NCBI RefSeq assembly: GCF_002257565.1
Contig: NZ_CP022736.1
Span: 3,720,001-3,784,000 of the forward strand
DNA: 64,000 nt
Direction of reading: 5' to 3'
Origin: Herbaspirillum sp. meg3
Lineage (GTDB): Bacteria > Pseudomonadota > Gammaproteobacteria > Burkholderiales > Burkholderiaceae_D
Shown: piece by piece, positions 1 through 9,552 of the stretch
How positions within the stretch are numbered: position 1 is the first letter of the stretch
How the letters are laid out: every line of letters begins with the position of its first letter
Position numbers and translations under genes: made by a program
The notes under the pieces: generated by a model
What the model saw: the letters and a program-made list of their open reading frames with translations, nothing else
What the model was told of the DNA's origin: nothing
Database searches by the model: none

Positions 1-122
1 CGTAGTCAAAAAGCCAGAAACCGTAATTACATCACAAGATGATATATTTTGCTGCGACAAGGCATTACTATGCTGAATTGCCGGGATACAAGCCCCACCT
101 CATCCGCTCCGCCACACCAACA

Positions 123-548
123 ATGAAAACACCCTCACGCCTGCAAAAAGACGATTTCGAAGCTCTTTCGGAATTTCGCTACCAATTGCGCCGCTTCATC
201 CGTTTCAGTGAAGATGCAGCACAAAGCGAAGGACTCACACCGCTGCAATATCTGCTGATGCTGCATATCAAGGGATTTCCGGGACGTGATTGGGCCAGCA
301 TCAGCGAACTGGCTGAGCGCTTGCAGTCACAGCATCACGGCGTCGTAGCATTGGTGACGCGGTGCGAAAAGGCGGGATTGGTGACGCGTACCCAAGACGA
401 CAAGGACAAACGCCTGGTGCAGGTGAGACTGACGGACATCGGAGAGCAGTATTTGCATCGACTGGCTGAGCTGCATCGTAACGAGCTGCACTCATTGTCC
501 AGCGTCTTTCAGGTATCGCATATCTCGGCCTTCAACGACCGCGACTAA
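123..548 (+). CDS. MarR-family transcriptional regulator
   Basis: A 141-residue winged-helix DNA-binding protein of the MarR type, expected to act as a dimeric cytoplasmic repressor that responds to small ligands or oxidants. The helix-turn-helix is around residues 55-90 (ISELAERL followed by VVALVTRCEKAGLV), and the wing carries the family's acidic/basic signature (DDKDKRLVQVRLT). An in-frame start lies upstream at 39, but it adds 28 residues unlike the family; the ATG at 123 gives the usual length. The C-terminal dimerisation helices look somewhat short. It converges on the diguanylate cyclase gene and no target gene can be assigned from context. The family call is secure; ligand and regulon are unknown. 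Confidence 0.85.
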   Translation: MKTPSRLQKDDFEALSEFRYQLRRFIRFSEDAAQSEGLTPLQYLLMLHIKGFPGRDWASISELAERLQSQHHGVVALVTRCEKAGLVTRTQDDKDKRLVQVRLTDIGEQYLHRLAELHRNELHSLSSVFQVSHISAFNDRD

Positions 549-600
549 GCCCTGCCGACAGCACCAAGCACGACTGAGTAAGCAAACCATCCGCGCGACA

Positions 601-2328
601 CTAGCTTGCGCGCACAACCTGATTACGCCCGTTATTTTTTGCGACGTAGAGTGCTTCGTCAGCCAGACGAATCATGTGATCAAGACTTTCCGCACCGACA
701 AGCGCGCTGACGCCGAAGCTGGCGGTAATGGAAATTGGCGTGCCGTCTTCGGCAGCAATGGTATGCCCCGCCAATGTCGCGCGCAGCTTTTCCGCCACCA
801 CCAACGCCTGCTCCAGATCCGCCTCCGGCAGCAGGATGATGAATTCCTCTCCACCGTAGCGCGCGAGAATATCCACCTTGCGCAACAGCTGCGCGATCAG
901 TTGCACGGCATTGCGCAAAATACTGTCACCGGCAAGATGACCGTAGCTGTCGTTGATGCGCTTGAAGTGATCGATATCCAGAAGAACAAGTGCAAGATTG
1001 CGCTTATAACGCTGCGCCACCGCCAACTGCTGCTCACTGTGCGCGAAGAACGCGCGGCGGTTGAGTACCCCCGTCAGAAAATCCGTATTCGACGACACCT
1101 GCAATTGCTGAATCAGCATCTCGCGCTCGCCGGCGAGACTGATACGCTCCAGGCTTCTCGCCTTCAAGACCTGCAGTGCTCGCAGCATGTCGCCGATTTC
1201 ATCCTGATAGCGCGCCTGAGGAATCTCCACCTCAAGATTGTCGACCGCCAGCCCGGTCACCAGTGTCGTTGCCCGTAGAATCGGCGCCAACACGCGCTGG
1301 CGCACCAAATACATCAGCACGAAGAAAAAAATCACCGCCACCATCGCCATGACAACTGTCGCAATCAGATAGTTGCGCGCCTGGCGATTGCGAATTTCCG
1401 CATCGCGAATCAGATCGGACAGAATGACATCCCGCAAACGCAAAATAGATGCCATCGGCGGGACATAACGCGCAGCCAATTCGGCCGTCGTCAATTCATA
1501 GCCGCCGGAGATCAGCCCCACCTGCAACAACTGACCTAAAATCGGCAAACCCTTGCCGAAGTATTGCGCATCAAGATCAGACAACGCCGCGTTATACGCC
1601 GGGTTATTCCTGTAAGCACGCATCTGAATGTTGAGCAAGGAGCGCAATTGCTCGATACGGCCATAGAGTTTGCCGATTTCGATAACTTCATCCTTGGTCA
1701 ACGGACGCTGGGTAACGATGGGCGCAGTAAATTTCGAGCCGACCTGTCCCGCATATTCGCGCAGGCTCGACGCCACGCGCATGCCGGTCAGACCGTCCAA
1801 CAACTCAGGATCGGATTGGATCGCGATGCTCGTCAAATCGGCAACGGCTGTCACAAAAGGGGGAATCAGATCGATCATGCCGCTGACCGCCACCGAGACT
1901 TCATCCGAAGAGCGCTGAGAACGCGGCAACTCAACCTGGCGATCCACATTAGAGCGGGCCGGCTCCAGCGCAGCCTTGACGTATTCGATATTGCGGATGG
2001 CCGGGGCATAGCGCACGTCGGCATCTGCACGCAAGGCGTTGAGCAAGACAGCGATGGACTGGTCAGTTTGCGCGCGTGCAGCCTGAAGTTTTTGGGACAA
2101 CTGCGGCAGGTCGGCGATCTCTCCACCCATCAGCGCATTTGACGGACCTCGTTCGATGGAGGTCTTTTCCATGGCAATCATGATGAGCTGCACCACCCGC
2201 ACGGTTTCGACGCTGCGAGCGCCGCGGCGATACTGGCCCCACTCGCTGGAGACAATCCTTGCGGTCAGAGCAAGCAAAATCAACATGAGTGCAACCGAGA
2301 TTAACCAGAACAAGCGATTCAGCGACAT
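601..2328 (-). CDS. Membrane-bound GGDEF diguanylate cyclase with HAMP domain
   Basis: A 575-residue inner-membrane enzyme predicted to make cyclic-di-GMP from two GTP. The order is: membrane helix 1 (about residues 6-26), a periplasmic sensor region of about 290 residues, membrane helix 2 (319-342), a HAMP linker (343-395), a short coiled coil and a GGDEF domain from about 415. The active-site loop is GGEEF at 492-496. Five residues before it is RKVD, an RxxD product-inhibition site, so the enzyme should be active and feedback-regulated. The start at 2328 (MSLNRLFWL) puts the first helix at the N terminus; a longer frame begins at 2379. The sensor domain's ligand is not recognisable. It lies downstream of tRNA-Ser but behind that gene's terminator. 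Confidence 0.9.
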   Translation of the reverse strand: MSLNRLFWLISVALMLILLALTARIVSSEWGQYRRGARSVETVRVVQLIMIAMEKTSIERGPSNALMGGEIADLPQLSQKLQAARAQTDQSIAVLLNALRADADVRYAPAIRNIEYVKAALEPARSNVDRQVELPRSQRSSDEVSVAVSGMIDLIPPFVTAVADLTSIAIQSDPELLDGLTGMRVASSLREYAGQVGSKFTAPIVTQRPLTKDEVIEIGKLYGRIEQLRSLLNIQMRAYRNNPAYNAALSDLDAQYFGKGLPILGQLLQVGLISGGYELTTAELAARYVPPMASILRLRDVILSDLIRDAEIRNRQARNYLIATVVMAMVAVIFFFVLMYLVRQRVLAPILRATTLVTGLAVDNLEVEIPQARYQDEIGDMLRALQVLKARSLERISLAGEREMLIQQLQVSSNTDFLTGVLNRRAFFAHSEQQLAVAQRYKRNLALVLLDIDHFKRINDSYGHLAGDSILRNAVQLIAQLLRKVDILARYGGEEFIILLPEADLEQALVVAEKLRATLAGHTIAAEDGTPISITASFGVSALVGAESLDHMIRLADEALYVAKNNGRNQVVRAS

Positions 2329-2635
2329 CTTATTACCTTCGAAATACCCGCAGAATGGTGAAAATTGCAAATTAATCAACTTTCAACGACCGCCATTATA
2401 GGGTAGCAGTCCGCAATTGCTCATTCTTCAGGCACAAAGCAACAAACCCAGCCCTAAATAAAGCCAGCAATGATCCAGGCGCAATAACAACAAGAATCAA
2501 TTTTTCTGAAAGCAGCAGAGGCAACAAATGCGATAGGCCCACAGCATGCCTGCAATCGATCGGCAATGGATCTGAAATAACCGCGCACAGTCTGGACAGC
2601 AAAACGCCCGCATAAAGCGGGCGTTGCTTGTATCT
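2329..2635. other. Intergenic region between diguanylate cyclase and tRNA-Ser
   Basis: About 300 bases with no convincing gene. It must hold the promoter and leader of the diguanylate cyclase on the minus strand, and it contains the tRNA-Ser terminator at 2601-2624. Minus-strand open frames here are antisense to the tRNA and lack coding character. Confidence 0.6.
2601..2624 (-). terminator. Rho-independent terminator of tRNA-Ser
   Basis: Read on the minus strand, an 8-bp stem ACGCCCGC/GCGGGCGT with a five-base loop is followed by TTTT. It starts about 12 bases beyond the CCA end of the tRNA, so it ends that transcript. Confidence 0.8.
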
Positions 2636-2725
<90 letters not shown>

Positions 2726-2767
2726 GGTTAACCTAGTCGAAATTACTGCCCGAGGGCAGCAAAGCAA

Positions 2768-2776
2768 AAGATTATA
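2768..2776 (-). promoter_or_regulatory. Probable extended -10 promoter of tRNA-Ser
   Basis: On the minus strand, about 45 bases before the mature tRNA 5' end, lies TATAAT preceded by TG and one base (an extended -10; the TATAAT occupies 2771-2776). The -35 region is poor. A small palindrome CTGCCCGAGGGCAG (2746-2759) lies between promoter and tRNA. Assigned from sequence match only. Confidence 0.5.
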
Positions 2777-2970
2777 GCAGAACCATTTTAAAGATGGAAA
2801 TAGGTCTGTACTGTTTTTCTATAAATTTTATTCCCGATGCGTTCAGAAAACATGTCGAAAATAATTTACGTATCATCATCTTGTCATAAATCTCCACTAG
2901 GATCAGACGTTGCCCGCCGCTCGGATGTGGCATTCATACTTACTGATGGTTGGACCCCGTGGACCTGACA

Positions 2971-4863
2971 ATGGCACCTTTTGCCGCACATGATTTCGAA
3001 AGCAGCCTTCCGCCCTTCCCTGCCGCGCATGCCGGCGAGGCAGACGGTATCAGCCATGCTCGCCAAACAGAAGAACAGCAAGATTCGCAACTGCTGTCTC
3101 ATCTTCATGAAATCATTGCGCAACGGAGCCTGACAGCCCTTTTCCAGCCGATCATTCGCATGCGCAGCGGCGAGATCGTCGGCTACGAAGGCCTGATCCG
3201 CGGCCCGTCCAATAGCCCTCTGCATTCGCCGTTGAATCTGTTCAAAGTCGCGCGCGCCAACAAGTTGTCGGTGCAGGTCGAGCATCTGTGCCGTCATATC
3301 GTCATGGCGCAGTTCGCGCAGTCCGGCTTACCGGGGAATCTGTTTCTCAACGTCAGCCCCGGCGCCCTGGTGCAACCGGAAGCCATCCAGGGCGAAACAC
3401 TGCGCCATCTGGAAAAACTCGGCATCAACCCGCAACGCATCATCATCGAGCTGACTGAAAACGAACCGACCTACGACTACCAGTTGCTGCGTAACGCCGC
3501 CATGCACTACCGCGACATGGGATTTCAGATTGCGATCGACGATCTTGGCGAAGGGTTTTCCAGCCTGCGCCTGTGGTCGGAATTGCAACCGGAATATGTC
3601 AAAGTCGATATGCACTTCATCCAGGGCATCAACAACGACCCGATGAAACTCCAGTTCGTGCGTTCCATTCAGGAAATCGCCGAAAAGTCCGGCTCCATCG
3701 TCATCGCCGAAGGCATCGAAACACAAGCTGAATTGCTGACCATTCGCGACCTCGGCATCGCCTGCGGCCAGGGTTATCACATCGCGCGGCCGCACGCCAA
3801 TCCAAAGACCGTGGTCGGCGATGACATCAGCAAGATCCTGCGCCGCGACAAGGTGCCGCTGGTCACACAAAAACATGGCCCGACCAAAAAGAGCGCCACC
3901 GTCTTCAAGCTGCTGCGTGAAACACGCTATGTATCCCCTGTCGTCCCCAACGACGAAGTTTACGACCTCTTCGTCAACGACCCGCAATTGCAGGCTTTGC
4001 CGGTCGTCAGCAACGGCATTCCGGTTGGTCTGATCAATCGCTATAGCATGGTGGAACGTTTCGCCCGCCTGTACGGCCGCGAACTGTACGGCAAAAAGTC
4101 CTGCACCTTCTTCATGGATCCGAATCCGCTGTTGACCGAGCAAGACACCAGCCTGCAAGACCTCAGCCACATGCTTGTGCAAGCCGAATCGCATCACTTG
4201 TCGAACGGCTTCATCATCGTCGATCAAGGGCAATATGTCGGCATGGGCACCGGTCACGATCTGCTGCGCGAAATCACGCAGATGCAAATCGAAGCAGCGC
4301 GCTACGCCAACCCGCTGACGCAATTGCCCGGCAACGTGCCGATCAACGAACATATTGAGTTCCTGCTGCAGAGTGGCGTGGAGTTTTGCATCTGCTACTG
4401 CGACCTGGATCATTTCAAACCCTTCAACGATGTCTACGGCTATCGCAAGGGCGACGACATGATTCAGCTGACCGGCCGCACGCTGAGCCAGTATTGCGAC
4501 CCGCAACTCGACTTCATCGGCCACATCGGCGGCGACGATTTCCTGATCATGTTCCAGAGCGAGGATTGGGAATATCGCTGCCAGGCAATGCTGGACGCTT
4601 TCAGCACGGCCTCACAGAGCTTCTACTATATGGAAGACAAGGAGCGCGGCGGCTACTACAGCGAAGACCGCCAGGGCAATCGGGTACTGCATCCATTGGT
4701 CAGCCTGTCGCTGGGCGCGGTCAAGATCGAACCTTCGCAATATTCTTCGCCGCACCAGATCGCCTCGGCTGCCACCAAAGCCAAGAAGCAAGCAAAGAAA
4801 ACACCCGGCAACAGCCTGTTCATTGAGCGGCGCGTTCCGGCAACTTTCTCGTGGGCAATGTAA
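2971..4863 (+). CDS. EAL-CBS-GGDEF cyclic-di-GMP signalling protein
   Basis: A 630-residue soluble protein without membrane helices. The EAL phosphodiesterase domain comes first (about 50-285) with E73 (in EGL rather than EAL), N127, E160, D190/D191, K211, E247 and Q267, so the metal- and substrate-binding set looks complete. A CBS pair follows (about 310-435), which in other proteins binds adenosine nucleotides. The C-terminal GGDEF domain (from about 445) reads GGDDF at 520-524 and has no RxxD site. Such degenerate cyclases often serve as GTP-binding regulatory domains. Likely role: cyclic-di-GMP breakdown tuned by nucleotides. An in-frame TTG at 2950 is an alternative start. It shares no operon with the cyclase at 601-2328. 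Confidence 0.88.
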   Translation: MAPFAAHDFESSLPPFPAAHAGEADGISHARQTEEQQDSQLLSHLHEIIAQRSLTALFQPIIRMRSGEIVGYEGLIRGPSNSPLHSPLNLFKVARANKLSVQVEHLCRHIVMAQFAQSGLPGNLFLNVSPGALVQPEAIQGETLRHLEKLGINPQRIIIELTENEPTYDYQLLRNAAMHYRDMGFQIAIDDLGEGFSSLRLWSELQPEYVKVDMHFIQGINNDPMKLQFVRSIQEIAEKSGSIVIAEGIETQAELLTIRDLGIACGQGYHIARPHANPKTVVGDDISKILRRDKVPLVTQKHGPTKKSATVFKLLRETRYVSPVVPNDEVYDLFVNDPQLQALPVVSNGIPVGLINRYSMVERFARLYGRELYGKKSCTFFMDPNPLLTEQDTSLQDLSHMLVQAESHHLSNGFIIVDQGQYVGMGTGHDLLREITQMQIEAARYANPLTQLPGNVPINEHIEFLLQSGVEFCICYCDLDHFKPFNDVYGYRKGDDMIQLTGRTLSQYCDPQLDFIGHIGGDDFLIMFQSEDWEYRCQAMLDAFSTASQSFYYMEDKERGGYYSEDRQGNRVLHPLVSLSLGAVKIEPSQYSSPHQIASAATKAKKQAKKTPGNSLFIERRVPATFSWAM

Positions 4864-4900
4864 ACGATCACAAATCCCTTCGCAGTCCGATGCGCACGAC

Positions 4901-4942
4901 AAAAAAATGGCTGATGCCCCTGCGGACATCAGCCATTTTTTC
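4901..4942. terminator. Bidirectional terminator between EAL-GGDEF gene and serS
   Basis: An inverted repeat with arms AAAATGGCTGATG and CATCAGCCATTTT is flanked by A and T runs on both sides, so it can terminate both converging genes. The stem is essentially perfect, with a nine-base loop. Confidence 0.85.
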
Positions 4943-4957
4943 ATCACCGGGCCAGGA

Positions 4958-6256
4958 TTACGGCGCCAGCTTTTCCAAGCCGCCCATGTAAGGACGCAGC
5001 ACTTCTGGAATCACCACACTGCCGTCGGCTTGCTGGCCGTTTTCCAGCACTGCGACCAACGTACGGCCGACCGCCAGGCCTGAACCATTGAGCGTATGCA
5101 CCAACTCAGGCTTGCCCTGGGCGTTACGGAAACGCGCTTGCATGCGGCGCGCCTGAAAGGCTTCGCAATTCGATACCGACGAAATCTCACGGTAAGTGTT
5201 TTGCGCCGGCAGCCAGACTTCAATGTCGTAAGTCTTGGCAGCGCCGAAGCCCATGTCGCCGGTGCATAGCGTGATCACGCGGTAAGGCAGGCCGAGCTTC
5301 TTGAGGATGTTTTCGGCGTGGCCGAGCATTTCTTCCAGCGCCTCGTAGGATTTCTCCGGATGCACGATCTGGACCATTTCGACCTTGTCGAACTGATGCT
5401 GGCGAATCATGCCGCGCGTGTCGCGGCCGTAGCTGCCCGCTTCGGAACGGAAGCATGGGGAATGCGCCGTCATCTTCAGCGGCAGTGTGTCGCCGGCAAC
5501 GATCTCGTCGCGCACCAGATTGGTCAGCGGCACTTCGGCTGTCGGGATCAGATACAACGCTGTGTTGTCGCTGGTATCGCCTTCCTGGCCGCCCTTCTTC
5601 GCCGCAAACAGATCGGCTTCAAACTTCGGCAACTGGCCGGTACCGCGCAGCGAATCGGCGTTGACGATGTAAGGCGTATAGCACTCGGTGTAGCCGTGTT
5701 CCAGCGTATGCGTATCGAGCATGAACTGCGCCAGTGCACGATGCAGACGGGCGATACCGCCTTTCATGACGGCAAAGCGCGAACCGGTCAGCTTGGCGGC
5801 GACGTCAAAATCCAGACCGAGCGCAGCGCCGACGTCAACGTGATCCTTGACTTCAAAGTCGAACACCGGCGGCGTGCCGACCTTGCGTACTTCGACGTTA
5901 CCGCTTTCGTCAGCTCCGGCAGGCACTGATTCGTGCGGCAAATTTGGGACGGTCAGCAGGAAATCGCTCAGTTGCGCCTGCACTTCTTCCAGACGGGTAG
6001 CCGAGGCCTTCAGCTCATCGCCGATGCCGAACACTTCCGCCATGACTGCCGATGCGTCTTCGCCCTTGCCTTTGAGCATGCCGACTTGCTTGGACAGGCT
6101 GTTGCGCTTGCCCTGCAATTCCTCGGTACGGGTCTGAATCTGCTTGCGCTCGCCTTCGAGCGCATTGAAAGCGGCGACATCGAGCTGGAATTTGCGCGCG
6201 GCCAGACGGGCGGCGACATTGTCGATGTCTTTACGAAGAAGTTGGATGTCGATCAT
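4958..6256 (-). CDS. serS: Seryl-tRNA synthetase
   Basis: A 432-residue class II aminoacyl-tRNA synthetase that charges tRNA-Ser (and tRNA-Sec where present) with serine in the cytoplasm. The N-terminal long coiled-coil arm (about residues 30-100) that grips the variable arm of tRNA-Ser is followed by the catalytic core. Motif 2 is FRSEAGSYGRDTRG and motif 3 is NGSGLAVGRTLVAVLEN near the C terminus. The start MIDIQLLRKD at 6256 is the family start; the longer upstream frame is not conserved in character. It ends at a shared terminator (4901-4942). An essential gene and a firm call. Confidence 0.98.
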   Translation of the reverse strand: MIDIQLLRKDIDNVAARLAARKFQLDVAAFNALEGERKQIQTRTEELQGKRNSLSKQVGMLKGKGEDASAVMAEVFGIGDELKASATRLEEVQAQLSDFLLTVPNLPHESVPAGADESGNVEVRKVGTPPVFDFEVKDHVDVGAALGLDFDVAAKLTGSRFAVMKGGIARLHRALAQFMLDTHTLEHGYTECYTPYIVNADSLRGTGQLPKFEADLFAAKKGGQEGDTSDNTALYLIPTAEVPLTNLVRDEIVAGDTLPLKMTAHSPCFRSEAGSYGRDTRGMIRQHQFDKVEMVQIVHPEKSYEALEEMLGHAENILKKLGLPYRVITLCTGDMGFGAAKTYDIEVWLPAQNTYREISSVSNCEAFQARRMQARFRNAQGKPELVHTLNGSGLAVGRTLVAVLENGQQADGSVVIPEVLRPYMGGLEKLAP

Positions 6257-6448
6257 GGAATGCCAATGTAGAAAATGCGGTAAAACCGAGATTGTACCAA
6301 GGACATTGCCTGTCCTCGCCGTCGGGCCGCTTATTGAGGGAAATAATGCGGTAAAAATAGCATCAACCGTGATCAACGACGCTCCTGCCTGCGTTACCAT
6401 TGCCGCCAATCGCTCCATTACACCGCAAGACCATCACAGGAACGCGCC

Positions 6449-7051
6449 ATGTCCGACACGCCTTCGCAGCCGCCGTTATTCGCCTACATTATCGGTTTCG
6501 CCCTTGCCGCCTGCTGCGCCATCTGGGCAGGTTCGCAATTCGCGCTGACCGGCTCCAGCTTGGGCTACGGCGTGCTGACCGGTCTCAGTTTCGGCGCCAT
6601 GTTCGCCTTCGGCCAGCGCGTCAAGAATCGCCTGTTCCCGACGCCGGAATCGACCAAATGGAAGATCAATGCCGGACCGACCGCTGCTGACCTGCGCCCC
6701 GCACGCCGCGCCGCCGCGCGCGCCAAACCGATGACGGTTGCATTCGACGAAGAGTTCATCAAGACCTCGCGCGCCGGCACCGAGCTGGAAAGCATCGCCT
6801 GGCAAGACATTAACCGCATCGTCATCACCATCGGCGACGATTTCCTGCCGATGCCTTACTGGATGATTGCCACCACCAAGGGCGGCATCCGCCTGCCCAA
6901 TGACACGCCGGGATTGGAAGGTCTGATGGAAGAGTTCAAGGTGAAGCTGCCGGGCTACGACAACGATGCGACCTACAACGCAGTGATCAGCGCCATGGGT
7001 GCGATGGAAGGCACGTTCGAGGTTTGGAAAAAGGCGATTCCAGCAGCGTGA
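6449..7051 (+). CDS. Small membrane protein with PH-like cytoplasmic domain, function unknown
   Basis: A 200-residue protein. Two membrane helices near the N terminus (about residues 11-30 and 36-54) are followed by a basic linker and a soluble domain (about 88-165) whose strand pattern (MTVAFDEEFI..., IAWQDINRIVITIGDD) resembles bacterial PH-like or YcxB-type domains. The start is preceded by a CAGGA ribosome site. It diverges from serS and converges on rarA, so context gives no function. Family assignment is by resemblance only; no catalytic residues can be seen. Confidence 0.6.
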   Translation: MSDTPSQPPLFAYIIGFALAACCAIWAGSQFALTGSSLGYGVLTGLSFGAMFAFGQRVKNRLFPTPESTKWKINAGPTAADLRPARRAAARAKPMTVAFDEEFIKTSRAGTELESIAWQDINRIVITIGDDFLPMPYWMIATTKGGIRLPNDTPGLEGLMEEFKVKLPGYDNDATYNAVISAMGAMEGTFEVWKKAIPAA

Positions 7052-7073
7052 TCACCGAAGAGCCGCCAGGCGC

Positions 7074-8366
7074 TTACTTATTGTTCTTTTTATATTCCCG
7101 ATCAAGATCACGCAGATGCGCCATCTTGTCGCCGATCTTGGCTTCCAGGCCACGCGGCACCGGCTGATACCAATGCGGATCGGGAATCCCGTCCGGCAGA
7201 TAGGTTTCACCCGCAGCATAGCCTTCGGGCTCATCATGGGCGTAGCGATACAGCTTGCCGTAACCCAGTTCCTTCATCAGTTTTGTCGGCGCATTGCGCA
7301 GATGTTCGGGTACGCCGCGCGACTTGTCTTTGGCGACAAACGCACGCGCCTGGTTGTAGGCCATGTAGCCGGCATTGCTCTTGGCTGCAATCGCGAGATA
7401 AATCACCGCCTGCGCCAAGGCCAGCTCCCCTTCGGGTGAGCCGAGACGTTCGTACGTGGCGGCAGCGTCATTGGCGATGGTCATGGCGCGCGGATCGGCC
7501 AGGCCGATATCTTCCCACGCCATACGCACAATCCGACGCGCCAGATAGCGCGGGTCGGTGCCGCCATCGAGCATGCGCGTCAACCAATACAAAGCGCCGT
7601 CAGGACTGGAGCCGCGCACCGATTTATGCAACGCGGAAATCTGGTCATAGAAAGCATCGCCGCCTTTGTCGAAACGGCGCAAAGCATCCCCCAGGCATTC
7701 CGCCAACACTTCAGGACCGACGATGCCGACGTTTTTCGCCTGCGCGGCACGCGCCACGATTTCGAGATTGTTGAGCAGCTTGCGGCCATCGCCATCGGCG
7801 CTGGCGATCAGCATTTCTTTTGCTTCCGGTTCGAATTGCAAACCATCCAGCTCATCGCGGCAGGCGCGATCGATCAGCGCGCCGAGGTCATCTTCCGTCA
7901 AGGACTTGAGCACGTAGACGGCCGCCCGCGACAACAGCGCGCCGTTGACTTCGAAGGATGGATTTTCAGTCGTCGCGCCGATGAAGGTGAACAAACCACT
8001 CTCGACGTGCGGCAGGAAAGCATCTTGCTGGCTCTTGTTGAAGCGATGCACTTCGTCGACGAACAAGATCGTGCGACGGCCGGAATTGGCGCGTGTGACC
8101 TGTGCGCGCTCCACGGCTTCGCGGATATCTTTGACGCCCGACAACACCGCCGACAAGGCGATGAATTCGGCATTGAAACTGTCCGCCATGATGCGCGCCA
8201 GCGTGGTCTTGCCGACGCCCGGCGGCCCCCACAGAATCATCGAATGCGGCTCGCCCGATTCGAAGGCCACGCGCAGCGGCTTGCCTGCACCGAGCAAATG
8301 CTGCTGGCCGATGACATCGTCAAAGGAATGCGGGCGGAGACGTTCGGCTAACGGCGCAGAATTCAT
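7074..8366 (-). CDS. rarA: Replication-associated recombination protein A (AAA+ ATPase)
   Basis: A 430-residue AAA+ ATPase of the RarA/MgsA/WRNIP1 family, related to clamp loaders, which acts at stalled replication forks. Walker A is GPPGVGKTT (about 46-54) and Walker B is ILFVDEVHRFN (about 100-110), followed by the sensor-1 region FIGATTENPSFEV. The C-terminal MgsA tetramerisation domain includes MLDGGTDPRYLARRIVRMA. Length is typical. In many proteobacteria this gene follows lolA-ftsK; here it is on the same strand as lolA but separated from it by fdxA on the opposite strand. Confidence 0.95.
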   Translation of the reverse strand: MNSAPLAERLRPHSFDDVIGQQHLLGAGKPLRVAFESGEPHSMILWGPPGVGKTTLARIMADSFNAEFIALSAVLSGVKDIREAVERAQVTRANSGRRTILFVDEVHRFNKSQQDAFLPHVESGLFTFIGATTENPSFEVNGALLSRAAVYVLKSLTEDDLGALIDRACRDELDGLQFEPEAKEMLIASADGDGRKLLNNLEIVARAAQAKNVGIVGPEVLAECLGDALRRFDKGGDAFYDQISALHKSVRGSSPDGALYWLTRMLDGGTDPRYLARRIVRMAWEDIGLADPRAMTIANDAAATYERLGSPEGELALAQAVIYLAIAAKSNAGYMAYNQARAFVAKDKSRGVPEHLRNAPTKLMKELGYGKLYRYAHDEPEGYAAGETYLPDGIPDPHWYQPVPRGLEAKIGDKMAHLRDLDREYKKNNK

Positions 8367-8567
8367 GCGGTTGTAAAAATGGAGAGTTAAGATTGCGCGG
8401 ATCGCAGGATCGCTAGTCTAACCGATCCGGCAGCAGCACATCGGCTCAGATGCTAGAATCCTGCCGGGTTCGCTGGTATGCGGCGGTTTTAAACCGCGTC
8501 AGTACGGCAATACATCGGACTTGCCATTCTGCTTACATCACTTCCACGCCCAAGGGCGTTTCTGCTC

Positions 8568-8903
8568 ATGCCTTTTGTTGTCACTGATTCCTGCATCGCC
8601 TGCAAATACACCGACTGCGTCAGCGTCTGTCCCATGGATTGTTTTGTCGAAGGGCCCAACTTCCTGGCGATTGATCCGGACGGCTGCATCGATTGCTCGA
8701 TGTGCGTGCCGGAGTGCCCGGTCGGCGCGATCTATAACGAAACCGATCTGCCCGACGCCTTGAAGCATTTCACCGATCTGAATGCAAAGCTGGCCAAGCA
8801 TCCAGGTTGGAAGCCGATTACCCAGGCACAGGCACCGATGCCGGATCACGAGCAATGGCGCGATGTGGAAGGCAAGATCGACATGCTCAAGATGTCGACC
8901 TGA
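8568..8903 (+). CDS. fdxA: 7Fe-8S ferredoxin
   Basis: A 111-residue FdxA-type ferredoxin, a small soluble electron carrier with one 3Fe-4S and one 4Fe-4S cluster. The cysteines sit at 9, 12, 17 and 21, then 40, 43, 46 and 50 (CIDCSMCVPECP), the pattern of the Azotobacter-type seven-iron ferredoxins. The C-terminal extension of about 50 residues is also typical. It is divergent from rarA and convergent with lolA and probably monocistronic. The electron-transfer partner is not indicated by neighbours. Confidence 0.94.
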   Translation: MPFVVTDSCIACKYTDCVSVCPMDCFVEGPNFLAIDPDGCIDCSMCVPECPVGAIYNETDLPDALKHFTDLNAKLAKHPGWKPITQAQAPMPDHEQWRDVEGKIDMLKMST

Positions 8904-8916
8904 GATAACAAGCTGA

Positions 8917-9552
8917 TCAGTTGTTGAACACGTCGGCGCCCTTGGGCACGACGAAAGTGAAGCTGGTGGCCTTGAGCGGCGGATTCTTTTCAAAGTTCGT
9001 GAACGACAGCAGCGACGTCTGACCGAACGAATCGCGCAGCTCCATCGCTTGCGGCACACCATCCTTCAAACCGATTCCGATACGATCGAAGGTCGTATCC
9101 TTGCTCTTGGGCGTGGCTTCCAGCCATTCCATGCCATCCTTGGCGCCGCCCTCTTTCAGCGTGAAATTCTTTTCCAGATCGTTGCTGCCGAACAGAATCG
9201 CAGCAGGCGACGAGCCGAGCGCATTGCCCAGCTTTTTGGTAGTGACCTGATTCAAGTCCTTGTCGTAGATGAACAGCTTGTCGCCATCGGCTTGCAAGAC
9301 TTGCTCATACGGCTTCTGATAGGTCCAGATGAATTTACCCGGACGCGAAAACACAAAAGTGCCACTGGACGTATTGGAGACCTTGACCGTGCCGCTGTCG
9401 GTCTTGACCAGACGCTGCACGAACTGGCCTTTGGCCGATTGCGTCGACGAGACAAATTGCTTGAACTGCTCCAGCGCGCTCGCCGAAGCCTGCGCGGAAA
9501 ACAGCGCTGCGCTCAAACCCGCCACCGCAGCAGCGAGTTGCCATTTCTTCAT
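8917..9552 (-). CDS. lolA: Outer-membrane lipoprotein carrier protein LolA
   Basis: A periplasmic chaperone (211-residue precursor) that carries lipoproteins from LolCDE to LolB at the outer membrane. MKKWQLAAAVAGLSAALF and the cleavage region AQASA form a standard Sec signal peptide; the mature part has the LolA beta-barrel pattern (GKFIWTYQKPYEQVLQADG, FIYDKDLNQVT). An upstream in-frame ATG at 9630, three bases after the ftsK stop, would add 26 Gln/Thr/Glu-rich residues. It has slightly better ribosome-site spacing, so translation coupled to ftsK is possible. The shorter start is chosen because it matches the family. Confidence 0.92.
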   Translation of the reverse strand: MKKWQLAAAVAGLSAALFSAQASASALEQFKQFVSSTQSAKGQFVQRLVKTDSGTVKVSNTSSGTFVFSRPGKFIWTYQKPYEQVLQADGDKLFIYDKDLNQVTTKKLGNALGSSPAAILFGSNDLEKNFTLKEGGAKDGMEWLEATPKSKDTTFDRIGIGLKDGVPQAMELRDSFGQTSLLSFTNFEKNPPLKATSFTFVVPKGADVFNN

